Assembly: GCA_964511535.1 (NCBI GenBank)
Contig: CAZEFW010000012.1
Location: 1-64,000 of the forward strand
Length of the DNA: 64,000 bases
DNA from: CAZCFB01 sp964511535
GTDB taxonomy: Bacteria > Myxococcota_A > Polyangia > GCA-2747355 > CAZCFB01
Direction: 5' to 3'
Every line of letters starts with the position of its first letter. Within the stretch, counting starts at the first letter, position 1. Of this stretch, positions 41,836 through 50,867 are shown piece after piece. The translations under genes were made by a program, and so were the position numbers. Below the pieces are notes generated by a model, which was not told the origin of the DNA, did not search any database, and worked only from the letters and a program-made list of their open reading frames with translations.

Positions 41836-44673
41836 GTGACAGCGCGACCGTGGACCCGCGGCCTGTGGGCCGCCCTGCTTATCTTCCTGCCCGACGCCAC
41901 GGCGGCGGCGGGTGGCCCCCCGGGGCGCTTCATGACCCGGGTGTTCGGCCCGGTGGAGGGCATGCCGGGGGCCTCGGTGCGGGCGCTGGTCCAGGCCGGA
42001 CCCGGGGTGCTGTACGTGGGCACAGAGCACGGGCTGGCCCGCTTCGACGGACGGGCGTTTACCAAGGTGCGGCTCCCGGAGGCCGTGGACCGCACCATCG
42101 TCACCGCCCTCGGCTGGGACGGCGAGGCGCTGTACGGACAGACCCACCGCGGCGTGTTTCGGCTGCGGCGCGGCCAGGGCAGCGTGGTGGAGCGCACCGG
42201 CACCCTCGAGGTCAACGCGGGATTTCACCGTGCCGGGGACGGCGCTCTGTACCTCGCCAACCACGTGGGGGTGTGGAAGGCCACGCGCAGCGGCCTGGCT
42301 CTGTTGGCGCGCACCGCCGCCGGCCACCCCCTGCGGGCCGTCTGGGCAGGCAAGGGCGTGGTGCTTACCGGCGGCCGCAGCGGCGTCTACCTGCTGGACG
42401 GTGATGCGCTGATCCGCGTCGGCGATGGCGCGGTGCGCAGCTTCGTGCAGGACGGCGAGGCGGTGCTCGTGGGGCTGGAGTCCGGCGTGCGGCGCTTGAC
42501 GCTGACCCCTCGCCCTGCCCTCGGCGCGCTCATGGACATCGGGGGCACCTGCTACGTCACCGACATGACCCGGCTGCGCGGCGCGCGCCTGGCCGTCTCC
42601 TGCGGCGAGGGGGTGCGCGTCAGCAGCCCCGAGGGCGTCTGGAGCCACATGCACCAGGGCAACGGGCTGCCGACCCAGGTGGCCACCCGGGTGGTGGAGG
42701 ACACGGACGGGCAGCTCTGGATCGGCACATACGGCCACGGCCTGGTGCGGCTCGCCGAGCCGGACCTGCGGCTCTGGTCCCGGCGCGAGGGGCTGCCCTC
42801 CAACCGCCTCACCACCCTGACGCCCGGCCGCGGCGGGATGCTGGTGGCCACCCTCGAGGGCGCGGTGACCGTGGACGAGCGGTTCCGGATCACGCCGGTC
42901 CAGGGGCCCACCCCGCCCATCATGAACCTGGCCCGGGGCGACACCGGCCTGTGGCAGACCGGCAACCAGGCCGGCCTGGTGCGCGTGGTCGACGGGCGCG
43001 CAGAGACCATGGTGGCGCGCACCACCGACAGCTACCGGCTGCATCGCATGGGCGCGCCAGGAGCCAGGGGGCAGCTGTGGGCCGTGGGCACCACCGAGAT
43101 GATCCGGCTCGAGCCGTCCCGGCGCACCGTGCCCTACCCGAGCCCGCCGCTGTACGCCGGGGCGCCCGATGAGCAGGGCAGGCTGCACATGGTGGGGCCC
43201 TCCGGGTACTGGCGCTTCGACGGCGACGCTTTGAGCAGGCTGGCCGCCGCCCCGGCTCGGTGCCGGGGTGGCGTGGCGGCCAGCTTGCAGGGACAGCCTT
43301 TCGCGGCGTGCGAGGCGCGCCTGTTCGAGCGGGTGGGCTCGGCCTGGGTGGAGCGCGCGGTGGGCCTGCTGGACGGCGGGCCCATCTCCACGCTGCTGGC
43401 CCACGGTGAGGAGCTGTGGGTGGCCACCCTGGGCCGGGTGGTGCGGCTCCAGCCGGGGCCGTTGATCTTCGACCGCGACCTGGGGCTGCCCCCGGCGCCG
43501 CTTACTTCCGGACGGCTGGCGCGCATGGGCCCGTGGCTCGCGGCGGGTACCGGCGACGGGCTGCTCTGGGCGCGGCAGGATATCCTGGCGCGCCCGCGGC
43601 GCTCGCTATTGGCCCGGGTCGTGGCGCTGCGCGCCGCCGGCCGCCCGCTGTCGGGGCCCGAAGAGCTGCGGCCGGGGGACGACTTCCTGGAGGTGAAGCT
43701 GGGGGCCGGCACCCTGGTGGACGCCAACACCCTGGCCTACCGGTTCAGGCTCGACGGGGGCAGCTGGTCCGACGCCATGCGCAGCGACACCCTGCACCTG
43801 CCGGGCCTGAGCCCCGGAGACCATCGGCTGGAGTTCCAGGTGCGCGGTCCGGGCGCGGGCTGGAGCCCGTCGCCGACGGTGCTGGGCTTCGCCGTGCCGC
43901 CGCGCTGGTACCAGCGCCGGTCGCTGCAGGCCCTGGCCGCCCTGCTGCTCGCCTTCGGCGTGGTGTTCTACTTCCGCGAGCGCGCGCGTCGGCTGGCCAC
44001 CCAGGTGCAGCGGCTGCAGGACGCCGAGTCGTTCAGGCAGGTGTTCGGCCGCTTCGTCGCGCCGGAGGTGGCCGAGGACGCGCTATCGGGCCGGCTGCCG
44101 CGCACCGGCCAGCGGCGTGAGGTCACGGTGCTGTTCGCGGATATCCGCGGCTTCACGCCGTTGACCGAGCGGCTGGAGCCGGAGGCGCTGGTGCAGCTGC
44201 TCAACCGCACGCTGACTCTGATGGTGAGGGTCATCGAGGAGCAGGGGGGCGTGGTCAACAAGTTCATGGGCGATGCGGTGGTGGCCATCTTCGGCGCGCC
44301 GCGCGATCAGCCGGACCACGCCGCGCGAGCCGTGCGCGCCGGGGTGGCCATGGTCAAGGCCATGGCCGGGGCCCATGTCGCGGGCGACCCGGCGGCGGAG
44401 GAGAGCGCGGTGAGGGTGGGGGTCGGCATCAACAGCGGCGAGGTCATCGCCGGTCCGGTGGGGGCCGACTCGCGCATGGAGTACACGGTGATCGGCGAGG
44501 TGGTGAACATCGCCGCGCGCGCCGAGGCGCTGACCCGAAAGGTCGGCGCCGATCTGCTGGCCACCGACGACACCGTCGAGCACCTGCAGGGCGACCACGA
44601 GCTGAAGCAGGCTGGCGCCCACGCGCTCAAGGGGGTCAGCCGCCCGGTGGCCATGTGGCGCTGGGATCTCTGA
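41836..44673 (+). CDS. propeller-sensor class III adenylate/guanylate cyclase
   Basis: 945 residues from a GTG. A signal segment is followed by two-component-regulator-type propeller repeats (residues about 40-590: VLYVGTEHGLARFDG, LWIGTYGHGLVRLAE, REGLPSNRLTTL). Next come a Y_Y_Y-like Ig domain (about 605-690, YRFRLDGGSWSDA, LSPGDHRLEFQVRG), a membrane span (about 695-712) and a cyclase catalytic domain. The metal-binding Asp lie in VLFADIRGFT and NKFMGDAVVAIFG, and VGINSGEVIAGPVG and VIGEVVNIAARAEALT follow. It makes cAMP or cGMP in response to a periplasmic signal. It starts 12 bases after the metallophosphatase, so the two may be co-expressed. Confidence 0.93.
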   Translation: MTARPWTRGLWAALLIFLPDATAAAGGPPGRFMTRVFGPVEGMPGASVRALVQAGPGVLYVGTEHGLARFDGRAFTKVRLPEAVDRTIVTALGWDGEALYGQTHRGVFRLRRGQGSVVERTGTLEVNAGFHRAGDGALYLANHVGVWKATRSGLALLARTAAGHPLRAVWAGKGVVLTGGRSGVYLLDGDALIRVGDGAVRSFVQDGEAVLVGLESGVRRLTLTPRPALGALMDIGGTCYVTDMTRLRGARLAVSCGEGVRVSSPEGVWSHMHQGNGLPTQVATRVVEDTDGQLWIGTYGHGLVRLAEPDLRLWSRREGLPSNRLTTLTPGRGGMLVATLEGAVTVDERFRITPVQGPTPPIMNLARGDTGLWQTGNQAGLVRVVDGRAETMVARTTDSYRLHRMGAPGARGQLWAVGTTEMIRLEPSRRTVPYPSPPLYAGAPDEQGRLHMVGPSGYWRFDGDALSRLAAAPARCRGGVAASLQGQPFAACEARLFERVGSAWVERAVGLLDGGPISTLLAHGEELWVATLGRVVRLQPGPLIFDRDLGLPPAPLTSGRLARMGPWLAAGTGDGLLWARQDILARPRRSLLARVVALRAAGRPLSGPEELRPGDDFLEVKLGAGTLVDANTLAYRFRLDGGSWSDAMRSDTLHLPGLSPGDHRLEFQVRGPGAGWSPSPTVLGFAVPPRWYQRRSLQALAALLLAFGVVFYFRERARRLATQVQRLQDAESFRQVFGRFVAPEVAEDALSGRLPRTGQRREVTVLFADIRGFTPLTERLEPEALVQLLNRTLTLMVRVIEEQGGVVNKFMGDAVVAIFGAPRDQPDHAARAVRAGVAMVKAMAGAHVAGDPAAEESAVRVGVGINSGEVIAGPVGADSRMEYTVIGEVVNIAARAEALTRKVGADLLATDDTVEHLQGDHELKQAGAHALKGVSRPVAMWRWDL

Positions 44674-44685
44674 TGAGGGCCCAGA

Positions 44686-45303
44686 TCAGAGCGGCTCGTC
44701 TGGCCGCTCGCCGTACAGCGCGGACCTGTCCCTGATCAGCGCCCTCAGCCCTGCGCGGTCCTGCCCCTCGGCCGGTGCATCGCCGGCCAGGTAGCGCTGC
44801 ATCTGCTGCCGCGCCTGCAGCACCGCGGCCACGTAGCGGCGGGAATACGCCGGCAGCGCGCGGCCGTCGCGCAGCCAGCCGGACACCCGCCCCGGGCCGC
44901 TGTTGTAGGCGGCGAGGGCCAGGTCCACCTTGCCGTCGTAGCGGCGGAGCAAGTACTTGAGGTATGAGGTCCCCGCGTCGACGTTGAAGGCGGGGTCGGT
45001 GATCTCGAAGTCGTCGTAGCCCAGCTTGCGGGCCAGGCTGGCCGCCGTGCGGGGCATCAGCTGCATCAACCCGCGGGCGCCCACCCGGGAGCCGGCCTCA
45101 GGCCTGAAGCTGCTCTCCACCCGGATGACACCGAGGATCAGATCCTCTGCCACGTCATGCTTGGCAGCCGCGGCGCGCACATGGGGCAACGCCGCCGCGA
45201 CCCGGTCCGCCGGCGGCAACGCCAGCCGCGGCGCCTTGACGGGCTCGGGAGATGAGGCGCAGCCGGCGAGCAGGAGTACCAGGACGAGGAAGAGGCGCTT
45301 CAT
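44686..45303 (-). CDS. lytic transglycosylase (SLT domain) lipoprotein
   Basis: 205 residues from the ATG at 45303, which gives a good lipoprotein signal (MKRLFLVLVLLLAGCASS, Cys at 15). The SLT domain is complete: catalytic Glu in GVIRVESSFRPEA, GARGLMQLMP, FNVDAGTSYLKYLLRRYDGKVDLALAAYNSGPGRV. It cleaves peptidoglycan glycan strands to 1,6-anhydro products and should sit at the outer membrane. It is a small member of the family. Confidence 0.92.
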   Translation of the reverse strand: MKRLFLVLVLLLAGCASSPEPVKAPRLALPPADRVAAALPHVRAAAAKHDVAEDLILGVIRVESSFRPEAGSRVGARGLMQLMPRTAASLARKLGYDDFEITDPAFNVDAGTSYLKYLLRRYDGKVDLALAAYNSGPGRVSGWLRDGRALPAYSRRYVAAVLQARQQMQRYLAGDAPAEGQDRAGLRALIRDRSALYGERPDEPL

Positions 45304-45375
45304 GTGGGGATGGTGCCCGACCGGGAGGCGCGGAGCAAAAACCTGTCCCGAGCCCCGGCCACCGGAGCCGCTCAA

Positions 45376-45418
45376 AAAATGTCAAGTGTGGGGGTCAGAC
45401 CCCACCACTTGACATTTT
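45376..45418. repeat. REP-like extended palindrome
   Basis: Outer arms AAAATGTCAAGTG (45376-45388) and CACTTGACATTTT (45406-45418) flank an inner palindrome GGGGTC-A-GACCCC (45391-45403). It fills the gap between two minus-strand genes. The GGGGTCAGACCCC core with TGTCAAGTG flanks resembles short mobile palindromes I recall as widespread in proteobacterial genomes and tied to IS200-like (RAYT) transposases; none is encoded here. Confidence 0.65.
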
Positions 45419-45420
45419 CT

Positions 45421-47115
45421 CTAGTTGCACTGCCTCAGCTCGCCGAACTCCTTGCTGCCCCACACATGGGCCGAGGCGGGCGAGCAGACCGTGGCGTAGG
45501 TCCCCTTGGGCGCCGGGCCCTTGCGCATGATCTCCACCGCGTAGGGGGACGAGCCGGGCTGCTTGGTGCACACGCCGGACGGCACCACGCGCCAGCAGGG
45601 GCACTCGCCGGCGCAGGCCGTGGACGGCAGCTTCGGGTCAAACAGCGCCGGCGAACACTTGGGGACCTCCGCGCGCCCGGCGTGGGAGTGCTGCTGGATG
45701 GTGAACTTCGCCTTGGACAGGCACCCCTGCTGGCACACCACCTTCTTGCCGCAGGTCTTGGCGTCGCAGATCACGTCCCCCTTGCGGCAGAGGATGCCGC
45801 CGTTGTCGGTGAGCGCGGGCGGCGACAGGCACATGGTGCCGAGCGACCCGACGATGCGCTCGCCCAGGCGCTTGAGCGCCGGCGAGAAGTCCGAGGTGCA
45901 GATGGAGGTGAAGTTCTCCTCGCGCCACTTGCCCTGCGCGTCGACGAAGTAGGGGATGCTCTTCTTCTTCGCCTTGACGTCGGCGATCTCCTTGAGGGAC
46001 AGCTCCTTGGCGAAGGCGCGCACCAGCGCCTTGATGCGCACCGCCGGCTGGGCGTCGCCCTGGGACGAGGTGCAGCTCGGCTTGAGCGTCGGGTAGTTGC
46101 CGGACATGCCCACCTCGACCCGGTCGGTGGAGCCGGCGATGGCCGCCATCAGCACGCGGTCGGGGTTGGCCTTGCCCACGCACTTGCCCGTGGCGCCGTC
46201 CCGGTCGGGCAGCTTCTTGAGGTTCTTGAAGAAGGAGATGAAGTTCTCCACCTTGTGCAGGTACTGCCCGCCCGGCACGCAGTTGGTGCGTGGCCCCTGG
46301 GTGAAGCGGTCGCACTTGGCCTTGCCCGGGCACTTGCACTTGACGCCGAACTCGAAGCAGCGGAACGAGGTCAGCGGCCCCAGGGGATCGTTCAGGCCGC
46401 CCTGGGTCGGGTCGAACAGCTGGGGGTTGGACGCCGAGCAGTCATCCTCGTCTGTGATGAACACCACCGCCAGCAGCGCGTCCTCGCGGTTCGCCTTGCA
46501 CGGATCGTCGTTGCGCAGGAAGGCGGGGTTGACGTTGGCCGCCGGGTCCAGCGCCCGCTTGGCCGACAGGATGGTCTGCTCGAAGCCGCACCCGTCGGTG
46601 CCGATGGTGCCGATGCATGAAAACGCGTCCTTGACCTTCTTGATCGGGTCGCCGGCGCCGGGGATGTTGGTGGTCACCACGCCGTCGACGTCCCGGTACT
46701 CGATCCACGGGTTCTTGGGCCCGGTGCAGCCCGCGATCATCGGCTTGCTGCGCAGCTTGCCCTTGTCGCCGCCGGTTACGCAGGCGTTGTCAACGTAGGC
46801 GGTGCCCGCGCCGAGGTCCGAGCTCACCACGCCGATGCGCAGGTTGGGCAGCTTGCCGCCCAGCTTCTGGGTCTTGAGCGCGTCGATGAGCTTGGGGAAC
46901 TGCCGCCTCAGGTTCTCCTGCTCCTCGCTCATGGATCCGGAGTTGTCGATGACGAACAGGATGTCGACGTCCTTGTCCAGAAACAGCGGCTGGGTCGTGC
47001 ACTGGGTTCCCCCGCCGCCCGGCTTGGGCTTCTCCACGGGGCGCACCACGCACCCCTGAGAGATGATCAGCGTCGTCAGCGCGCACAGGTACGGTATGAA
47101 TCTGGAAAGCTCCAT
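45421..47115 (-). CDS. VWA-domain Cys-rich lipoprotein
   Basis: 564 residues. The N-terminus (LCALTTLIISQGCVVR) looks like a lipoprotein signal. A von Willebrand factor A domain follows: DILFVIDNSGSMSEEQ carries the MIDAS DxSxS motif, and VVFITDEDDCS is the later acidic strand. More than twenty cysteines are spread through the protein, notably in the C-terminal third (CRKGDVICDAKTCGKKVVCQQGC). The layout is common in myxobacterial surface lipoproteins and suggests metal-dependent protein binding outside the cell. The last codons abut the palindromic repeat. Confidence 0.88.
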   Translation of the reverse strand: MELSRFIPYLCALTTLIISQGCVVRPVEKPKPGGGGTQCTTQPLFLDKDVDILFVIDNSGSMSEEQENLRRQFPKLIDALKTQKLGGKLPNLRIGVVSSDLGAGTAYVDNACVTGGDKGKLRSKPMIAGCTGPKNPWIEYRDVDGVVTTNIPGAGDPIKKVKDAFSCIGTIGTDGCGFEQTILSAKRALDPAANVNPAFLRNDDPCKANREDALLAVVFITDEDDCSASNPQLFDPTQGGLNDPLGPLTSFRCFEFGVKCKCPGKAKCDRFTQGPRTNCVPGGQYLHKVENFISFFKNLKKLPDRDGATGKCVGKANPDRVLMAAIAGSTDRVEVGMSGNYPTLKPSCTSSQGDAQPAVRIKALVRAFAKELSLKEIADVKAKKKSIPYFVDAQGKWREENFTSICTSDFSPALKRLGERIVGSLGTMCLSPPALTDNGGILCRKGDVICDAKTCGKKVVCQQGCLSKAKFTIQQHSHAGRAEVPKCSPALFDPKLPSTACAGECPCWRVVPSGVCTKQPGSSPYAVEIMRKGPAPKGTYATVCSPASAHVWGSKEFGELRQCN

Positions 47116-47257
47116 GATCCCTGCTCCTTGGCCAGTTTGTATGGATCCAGGAAGAGCAAGAACAGGGCCAGCCGAAAAGACTGGGCTTTTCCGCCTGCTC
47201 TGTGCCTATTTCGTCAACGGCACAGCGCCCGCCGTCAACAAGGTTGCCGGTTTTTGG

Positions 47258-49531
47258 CTAGTCCGCAGCCGGCAGGATCACGTCGAAGGTGGTGCCTTCG
47301 CCCTCGGCGGTGTCCACCCGGATCTCGCCGCCGTAGCGCCGCACGATGCCGTAGCAGATGGACAGCCCGAGCCCGGTCCCCTGCCCCGGCGCCTTGGTGG
47401 TGACGAAGGGGTCGAACAGGCGCGCCTGCAGCTCCTTGGGGATGCCAGGCCCGTCATCACGCACCGTCAGGTGCACCTTGCTGCCCTCCACGCGGGTGCC
47501 GAGCCAGATGTTGCCCTTGCCGCGCTTGCCGATGGCCTGCATGGCGTTGGTGATCATGTTGATGAAGATCTCCTGCAGCTGCATCTCCTCGATGCGAATG
47601 CGGGGCAGGCTCTCGTCGTTTTGCTGGTGGATGGCGATGTTCTGCAGCCGCGCCTCCTTCTCCAGGAAGGGCAGGATCTCGGCCAGGCTCCGCTCCACCA
47701 CCGCCACCTCCACCTTGGCCTCGCTCTTGCGGGCGAAGTTGAGCAGGCGGTGGGTGATGCTTCGGCAGCGGTCGACCTGGCGGTCGATCTTGGGCAGCCC
47801 CTCGGCGAACTCGCGCAGCGTCTCCGGGTCCTTCGCCTCCGGGTCGTCCTCCAGGCACTCGCCCAGGTACCCGGAGATCTCTCCCACGATGGCCAGGGGG
47901 TTGTTGATCTCATGGGCCACGCCGGCGGCCAGGCGGCCCACCGCGGCCAGCCGCTCTGACTGGATCACCTGGTCCATCAGCGCCTTACGATGTGAGATGT
48001 CCTTGCAGATGCCCACGGTGCCGATCATCTCGCCCTCGCTGTCGAGCATCTTGGAGATGGTGATGGACACCGGCACGGTGGAGCCGTCCTTGTGCACCAG
48101 GTTGATCTCGTAATCCCGCACCACGCCCTCGAGCTCCATGCGGCGGATGATGCGCGGCCGCACTTGAGGGTCGACGTAGAAGTCGGCTGCCTGGGCGCCG
48201 ATCACCTCCTCGGCGGTGAAGCCGAGGGACGCCTCCGCCGCGGGGTTGAACGACACGATGCGGCCGTGGAGGTCGGTGGTGATGATCAAGATCGGGCTGT
48301 TGCGCAGCACGTTCCGCAGGTAGTCGCGCATCTGACGCAGCTCGTGCTCCGCCTCCTTGAGCGCGGTGACGTCCTTGGCGATGCCGCACACGGCGGTCAC
48401 GGTGCCCTCGGTGTCGAGCACCGGGTACTTGACCGTGGAGAGGTGGACCTGCACCCCGTTGAGCTCCACCTCCTCGTAGACGATGGCCTCCTGACCCTGC
48501 TCCAGGACGTCCCTGTCGGTGGCGCGAAACACGTCGGCCACCTCGCGCGGGAAGATCTCCAGGTCGGTCTTGCCGATGATGTTCTCCTGCTCCAGCCCAA
48601 AGATGCGGCAGGCGGCGGGGTTCACCTCGAGGTACATGCCAGCGCGGTTCTTGATGTAGGTCGCTGCCGGGGCCATCTCCATGAACTGCTGCAGCTGCAC
48701 CTCGGTGGCCTTGAGCTCCTCCTCCAGGTGGATGCGGTGGGAGATGTCGCGGGTCGACTCGATCATGCCGATGGCCTCACCCTCGCGGTTGAGCAGCGGG
48801 GCGGCGACGATGGCGGCGTAGCGCGGCTTGCCGGCCTCGTCGAAGAACTTGCGCACGGTGGAGGTGGGCTCCCGGCTCTTCATCACGCGGAAGAAGGGGC
48901 AGTCCTCCACCGCCACCTGGCACTCGCCGCGCACGCGCTGCTCCAGGTCGTAGCAGTGCTTGCCAGCCACCTGGGACAGGGTGAGGTTGTTGTTGCGCAG
49001 GAACGACTCGTTGACGTCCTGCACCTCCATGTTCTCGTTCACCACGACGATCTCGTCGGGGATGCTGTTGAAGATCTGCGAGACCCACTCCCGCTCCATC
49101 TCCACGCGCTCGCGCATCTCGGTGCGCTGGCGGATGATGCCAGCCTGGGCCGAGTAGACCTCCCAGAACAGGGTCGCGCCGAAGTGGTCGATGAAGCGCA
49201 CGTGGGCCGGGCGGTTGCGCTCCACCTCATCGCGCACCTTGTTGTCGCCGGTGAGCTCGATGACCAGCTCGAGGCCCTCGATGTCGAACAGCTCGCGGTA
49301 ATCCTGGGTGACCAGCTCGACCCCCGCCTCCCGCGCGTAGACCAGCCCCGGGGCATCAGGGTTGACCTCCGCGACGCCGCAGATCTTCAGCCGGAACGAG
49401 CCGAGCTTGTCCTCGGCGGCCATGCTCAGGAAGGTCTTGCAGCCGAGGCCGCCGCCCACGATGGCAGTGCGGTAGGGGCGGGAGGGGATCTCTCCGGTTG
49501 GCAGGCGGGCGATTTCTGGCTCGGTGGACAT
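47258..49531 (-). CDS. PAS-domain sensor histidine kinase with N-terminal Rossmann-like domain
   Basis: 757 residues from the ATG at 49531. Residues about 15-125 look like a nucleotide-binding Rossmann fold (TAIVGGGLGCKTFLSMA, GVAEVNPDAPGLVYAREAG). Three PAS domains follow at about 150-260, 275-390 and 400-510. The His-kinase dimerisation segment is RLAAGVAHEINNPLAIVGEI. The ATPase domain shows MITNAMQAIG (N box), VRDDGPGIP (G1) and GTGLGLSICYGIV (G2). No membrane span is visible, so it is a cytoplasmic sensor that may read a dinucleotide or metabolite. No response regulator lies next to it. Confidence 0.9.
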   Translation of the reverse strand: MSTEPEIARLPTGEIPSRPYRTAIVGGGLGCKTFLSMAAEDKLGSFRLKICGVAEVNPDAPGLVYAREAGVELVTQDYRELFDIEGLELVIELTGDNKVRDEVERNRPAHVRFIDHFGATLFWEVYSAQAGIIRQRTEMRERVEMEREWVSQIFNSIPDEIVVVNENMEVQDVNESFLRNNNLTLSQVAGKHCYDLEQRVRGECQVAVEDCPFFRVMKSREPTSTVRKFFDEAGKPRYAAIVAAPLLNREGEAIGMIESTRDISHRIHLEEELKATEVQLQQFMEMAPAATYIKNRAGMYLEVNPAACRIFGLEQENIIGKTDLEIFPREVADVFRATDRDVLEQGQEAIVYEEVELNGVQVHLSTVKYPVLDTEGTVTAVCGIAKDVTALKEAEHELRQMRDYLRNVLRNSPILIITTDLHGRIVSFNPAAEASLGFTAEEVIGAQAADFYVDPQVRPRIIRRMELEGVVRDYEINLVHKDGSTVPVSITISKMLDSEGEMIGTVGICKDISHRKALMDQVIQSERLAAVGRLAAGVAHEINNPLAIVGEISGYLGECLEDDPEAKDPETLREFAEGLPKIDRQVDRCRSITHRLLNFARKSEAKVEVAVVERSLAEILPFLEKEARLQNIAIHQQNDESLPRIRIEEMQLQEIFINMITNAMQAIGKRGKGNIWLGTRVEGSKVHLTVRDDGPGIPKELQARLFDPFVTTKAPGQGTGLGLSICYGIVRRYGGEIRVDTAEGEGTTFDVILPAAD

Positions 49532-49577
49532 CGGGTCTTCCTGCGCTGTGGTCAGGGGTAAGATACCAGCGATCTCG

Positions 49578-49583
49578 TATAAT
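49578..49583 (+). promoter_or_regulatory. perfect -10 box close to start codon
   Basis: TATAAT lies nine bases before the ATG at 49593. A start at the usual distance would give an almost leaderless mRNA. No good -35 box is visible at 16-18 bases upstream. Confidence 0.3.
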
Positions 49584-49592
49584 GCAGCAAGC

Positions 49593-50012
49593 ATGGCATG
49601 GGCACTCCACAGGCGAGCGGCGTGGGCCGCGGCCGCCCTGTACGCGGCGCTGCTGGCGGCGCCGGCGGGGGCCGCGGATCCCTACGATCATCCGGCGATC
49701 CCCACGGAGGAGGAGCTGCGTGAGCAGGACCGGCTGGAGGCGGGCGGACCGCCTCGCACGGACCGCCGGGACCACCAGAAACGGTCGGTGGGCGAGTTCG
49801 CAGGCAAGGTGGACCGCGCCTCGGGGTGGGTCAAGGACCGGTTGAGCGGGTTCATGGTCACCCCCGGCCGCGTGGGCCTCGGGCTCGGTCTGGTGGGCTT
49901 GCTCTGGGCATGGGGCAAGAACCGGCGCGTCACCCGCTGGGCGGTGCTGTTCTACTGCTCGATGCTGCTGAGCCTCGGCAGCGCGGCGGTGATCTTCCTG
50001 TACGAGATCTAG
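49593..50012 (+). CDS. small exported or membrane protein, unknown function
   Basis: 139 residues from the ATG at 49593, which gives a signal peptide (AWAAAALYAALLAAPAGAADP). A charged middle region (EEELREQDRLEAGG...RRDHQKR) is followed by two C-terminal hydrophobic spans (GRVGLGLGLVGLLWAWG; VLFYCSMLLSLGSAAVIFLY). It is probably an inner-membrane protein with a periplasmic N-terminal domain. It is divergent from the histidine kinase. No family recognised. Confidence 0.7.
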   Translation: MAWALHRRAAWAAAALYAALLAAPAGAADPYDHPAIPTEEELREQDRLEAGGPPRTDRRDHQKRSVGEFAGKVDRASGWVKDRLSGFMVTPGRVGLGLGLVGLLWAWGKNRRVTRWAVLFYCSMLLSLGSAAVIFLYEI

Positions 50013-50059
50013 CGCGGCGTGCTAAATCTGAAGCCTCGTTGCAACCAAAGGAGACCACC

Positions 50060-50857
50060 ATGGCCGCCAACAAGAAGGTCTGGATCACCGCGCTCTCCAT
50101 GGAGAGCCAGAAGCAGCTCGAGGCGCTGGCAACCACCCTGGGCACCTACGGCCTCGCCGTGGACGGGCATTTCTGGGACGACAACCTGCAAGAGATGTCC
50201 TGGGGCGGCGCCCGCGAGCCCTTGCGGGACGAGGAGGTCAAGCTGTGGCTCATCCTCGCGCGCCCAGAGGAGCTGGAGAAGGAGAGCGTGCGCTTCGGCC
50301 TCTCCCTGCTGGCCATCGCGGTGCAGCAGGCCAGGGGCAACGGGTTCCCGATCCTGGTGGCCGGAGACGGCGGCGCTGTAAATAGCGACGAGCTGCCCAC
50401 GCCCCTGGCAGGCGCCGAGGTGGTCGACGCGGCGGATCCGACGCTGGGCGCCAAGATGGTGGCCAAGGCCAACATGCCAGCCCCGAAGGTGGACCCCGGC
50501 TACCGGCTGCGGGTCTACCCCATGGCCCAGCTGGGGCTCTGGTTCGAGGTGGGACCGACGGAGGGGAGCGAGCCGTGGAGCGGCGCCATCTTCGGCGTGA
50601 CCGGAGAGCACGCGGCCGTGGACTCACACGGCGTGGGGCCCGAGGGCAAGCCGCCGCAGAAGGCGGTGCTCAACTACCCGATGAAGGACCTGAAGCTTGC
50701 CCTCGGTGAGTCCGAGTACGTGGCCTGGGCCGTGCGCAACGCCATCGACCCCGACGACTCCTACTTCGTCCGCGTCCAGGGCATGCCCGAGGCGATGCTG
50801 TTCGGCGAGCTGGGCGACAACGACCAGCCCGACCTGTTCGTGCTGAAGCTGCACTAG
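50060..50857 (+). CDS. conserved-looking cytoplasmic protein, unknown function
   Basis: 265 residues with a strong ribosome site (AAAGGAG) before the ATG. There is no signal peptide, membrane span or familiar catalytic motif. The first ~130 residues alternate strands and helices (KKVWITALSMESQKQLEALATTL; VKLWLILARPEELEKESVRFGLSLLAIAVQQARG; PILVAGDG), which could be a flavodoxin- or TIR-like alpha/beta fold, but I cannot assign it. It follows the small membrane-protein gene by 47 bases on the same strand. Confidence 0.7.
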   Translation: MAANKKVWITALSMESQKQLEALATTLGTYGLAVDGHFWDDNLQEMSWGGAREPLRDEEVKLWLILARPEELEKESVRFGLSLLAIAVQQARGNGFPILVAGDGGAVNSDELPTPLAGAEVVDAADPTLGAKMVAKANMPAPKVDPGYRLRVYPMAQLGLWFEVGPTEGSEPWSGAIFGVTGEHAAVDSHGVGPEGKPPQKAVLNYPMKDLKLALGESEYVAWAVRNAIDPDDSYFVRVQGMPEAMLFGELGDNDQPDLFVLKLH

Positions 50858-50867
50858 GCTACTCCCG

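Noticed and set aside
47191..47208. Sigma-54-like motif upstream of the VWA lipoprotein gene (GGCAC with GG-N10-GC spacing on the minus strand)
   Set aside because: The -12 part reads AGGCG instead of TTGCA, so only the spacing and -24 box fit.
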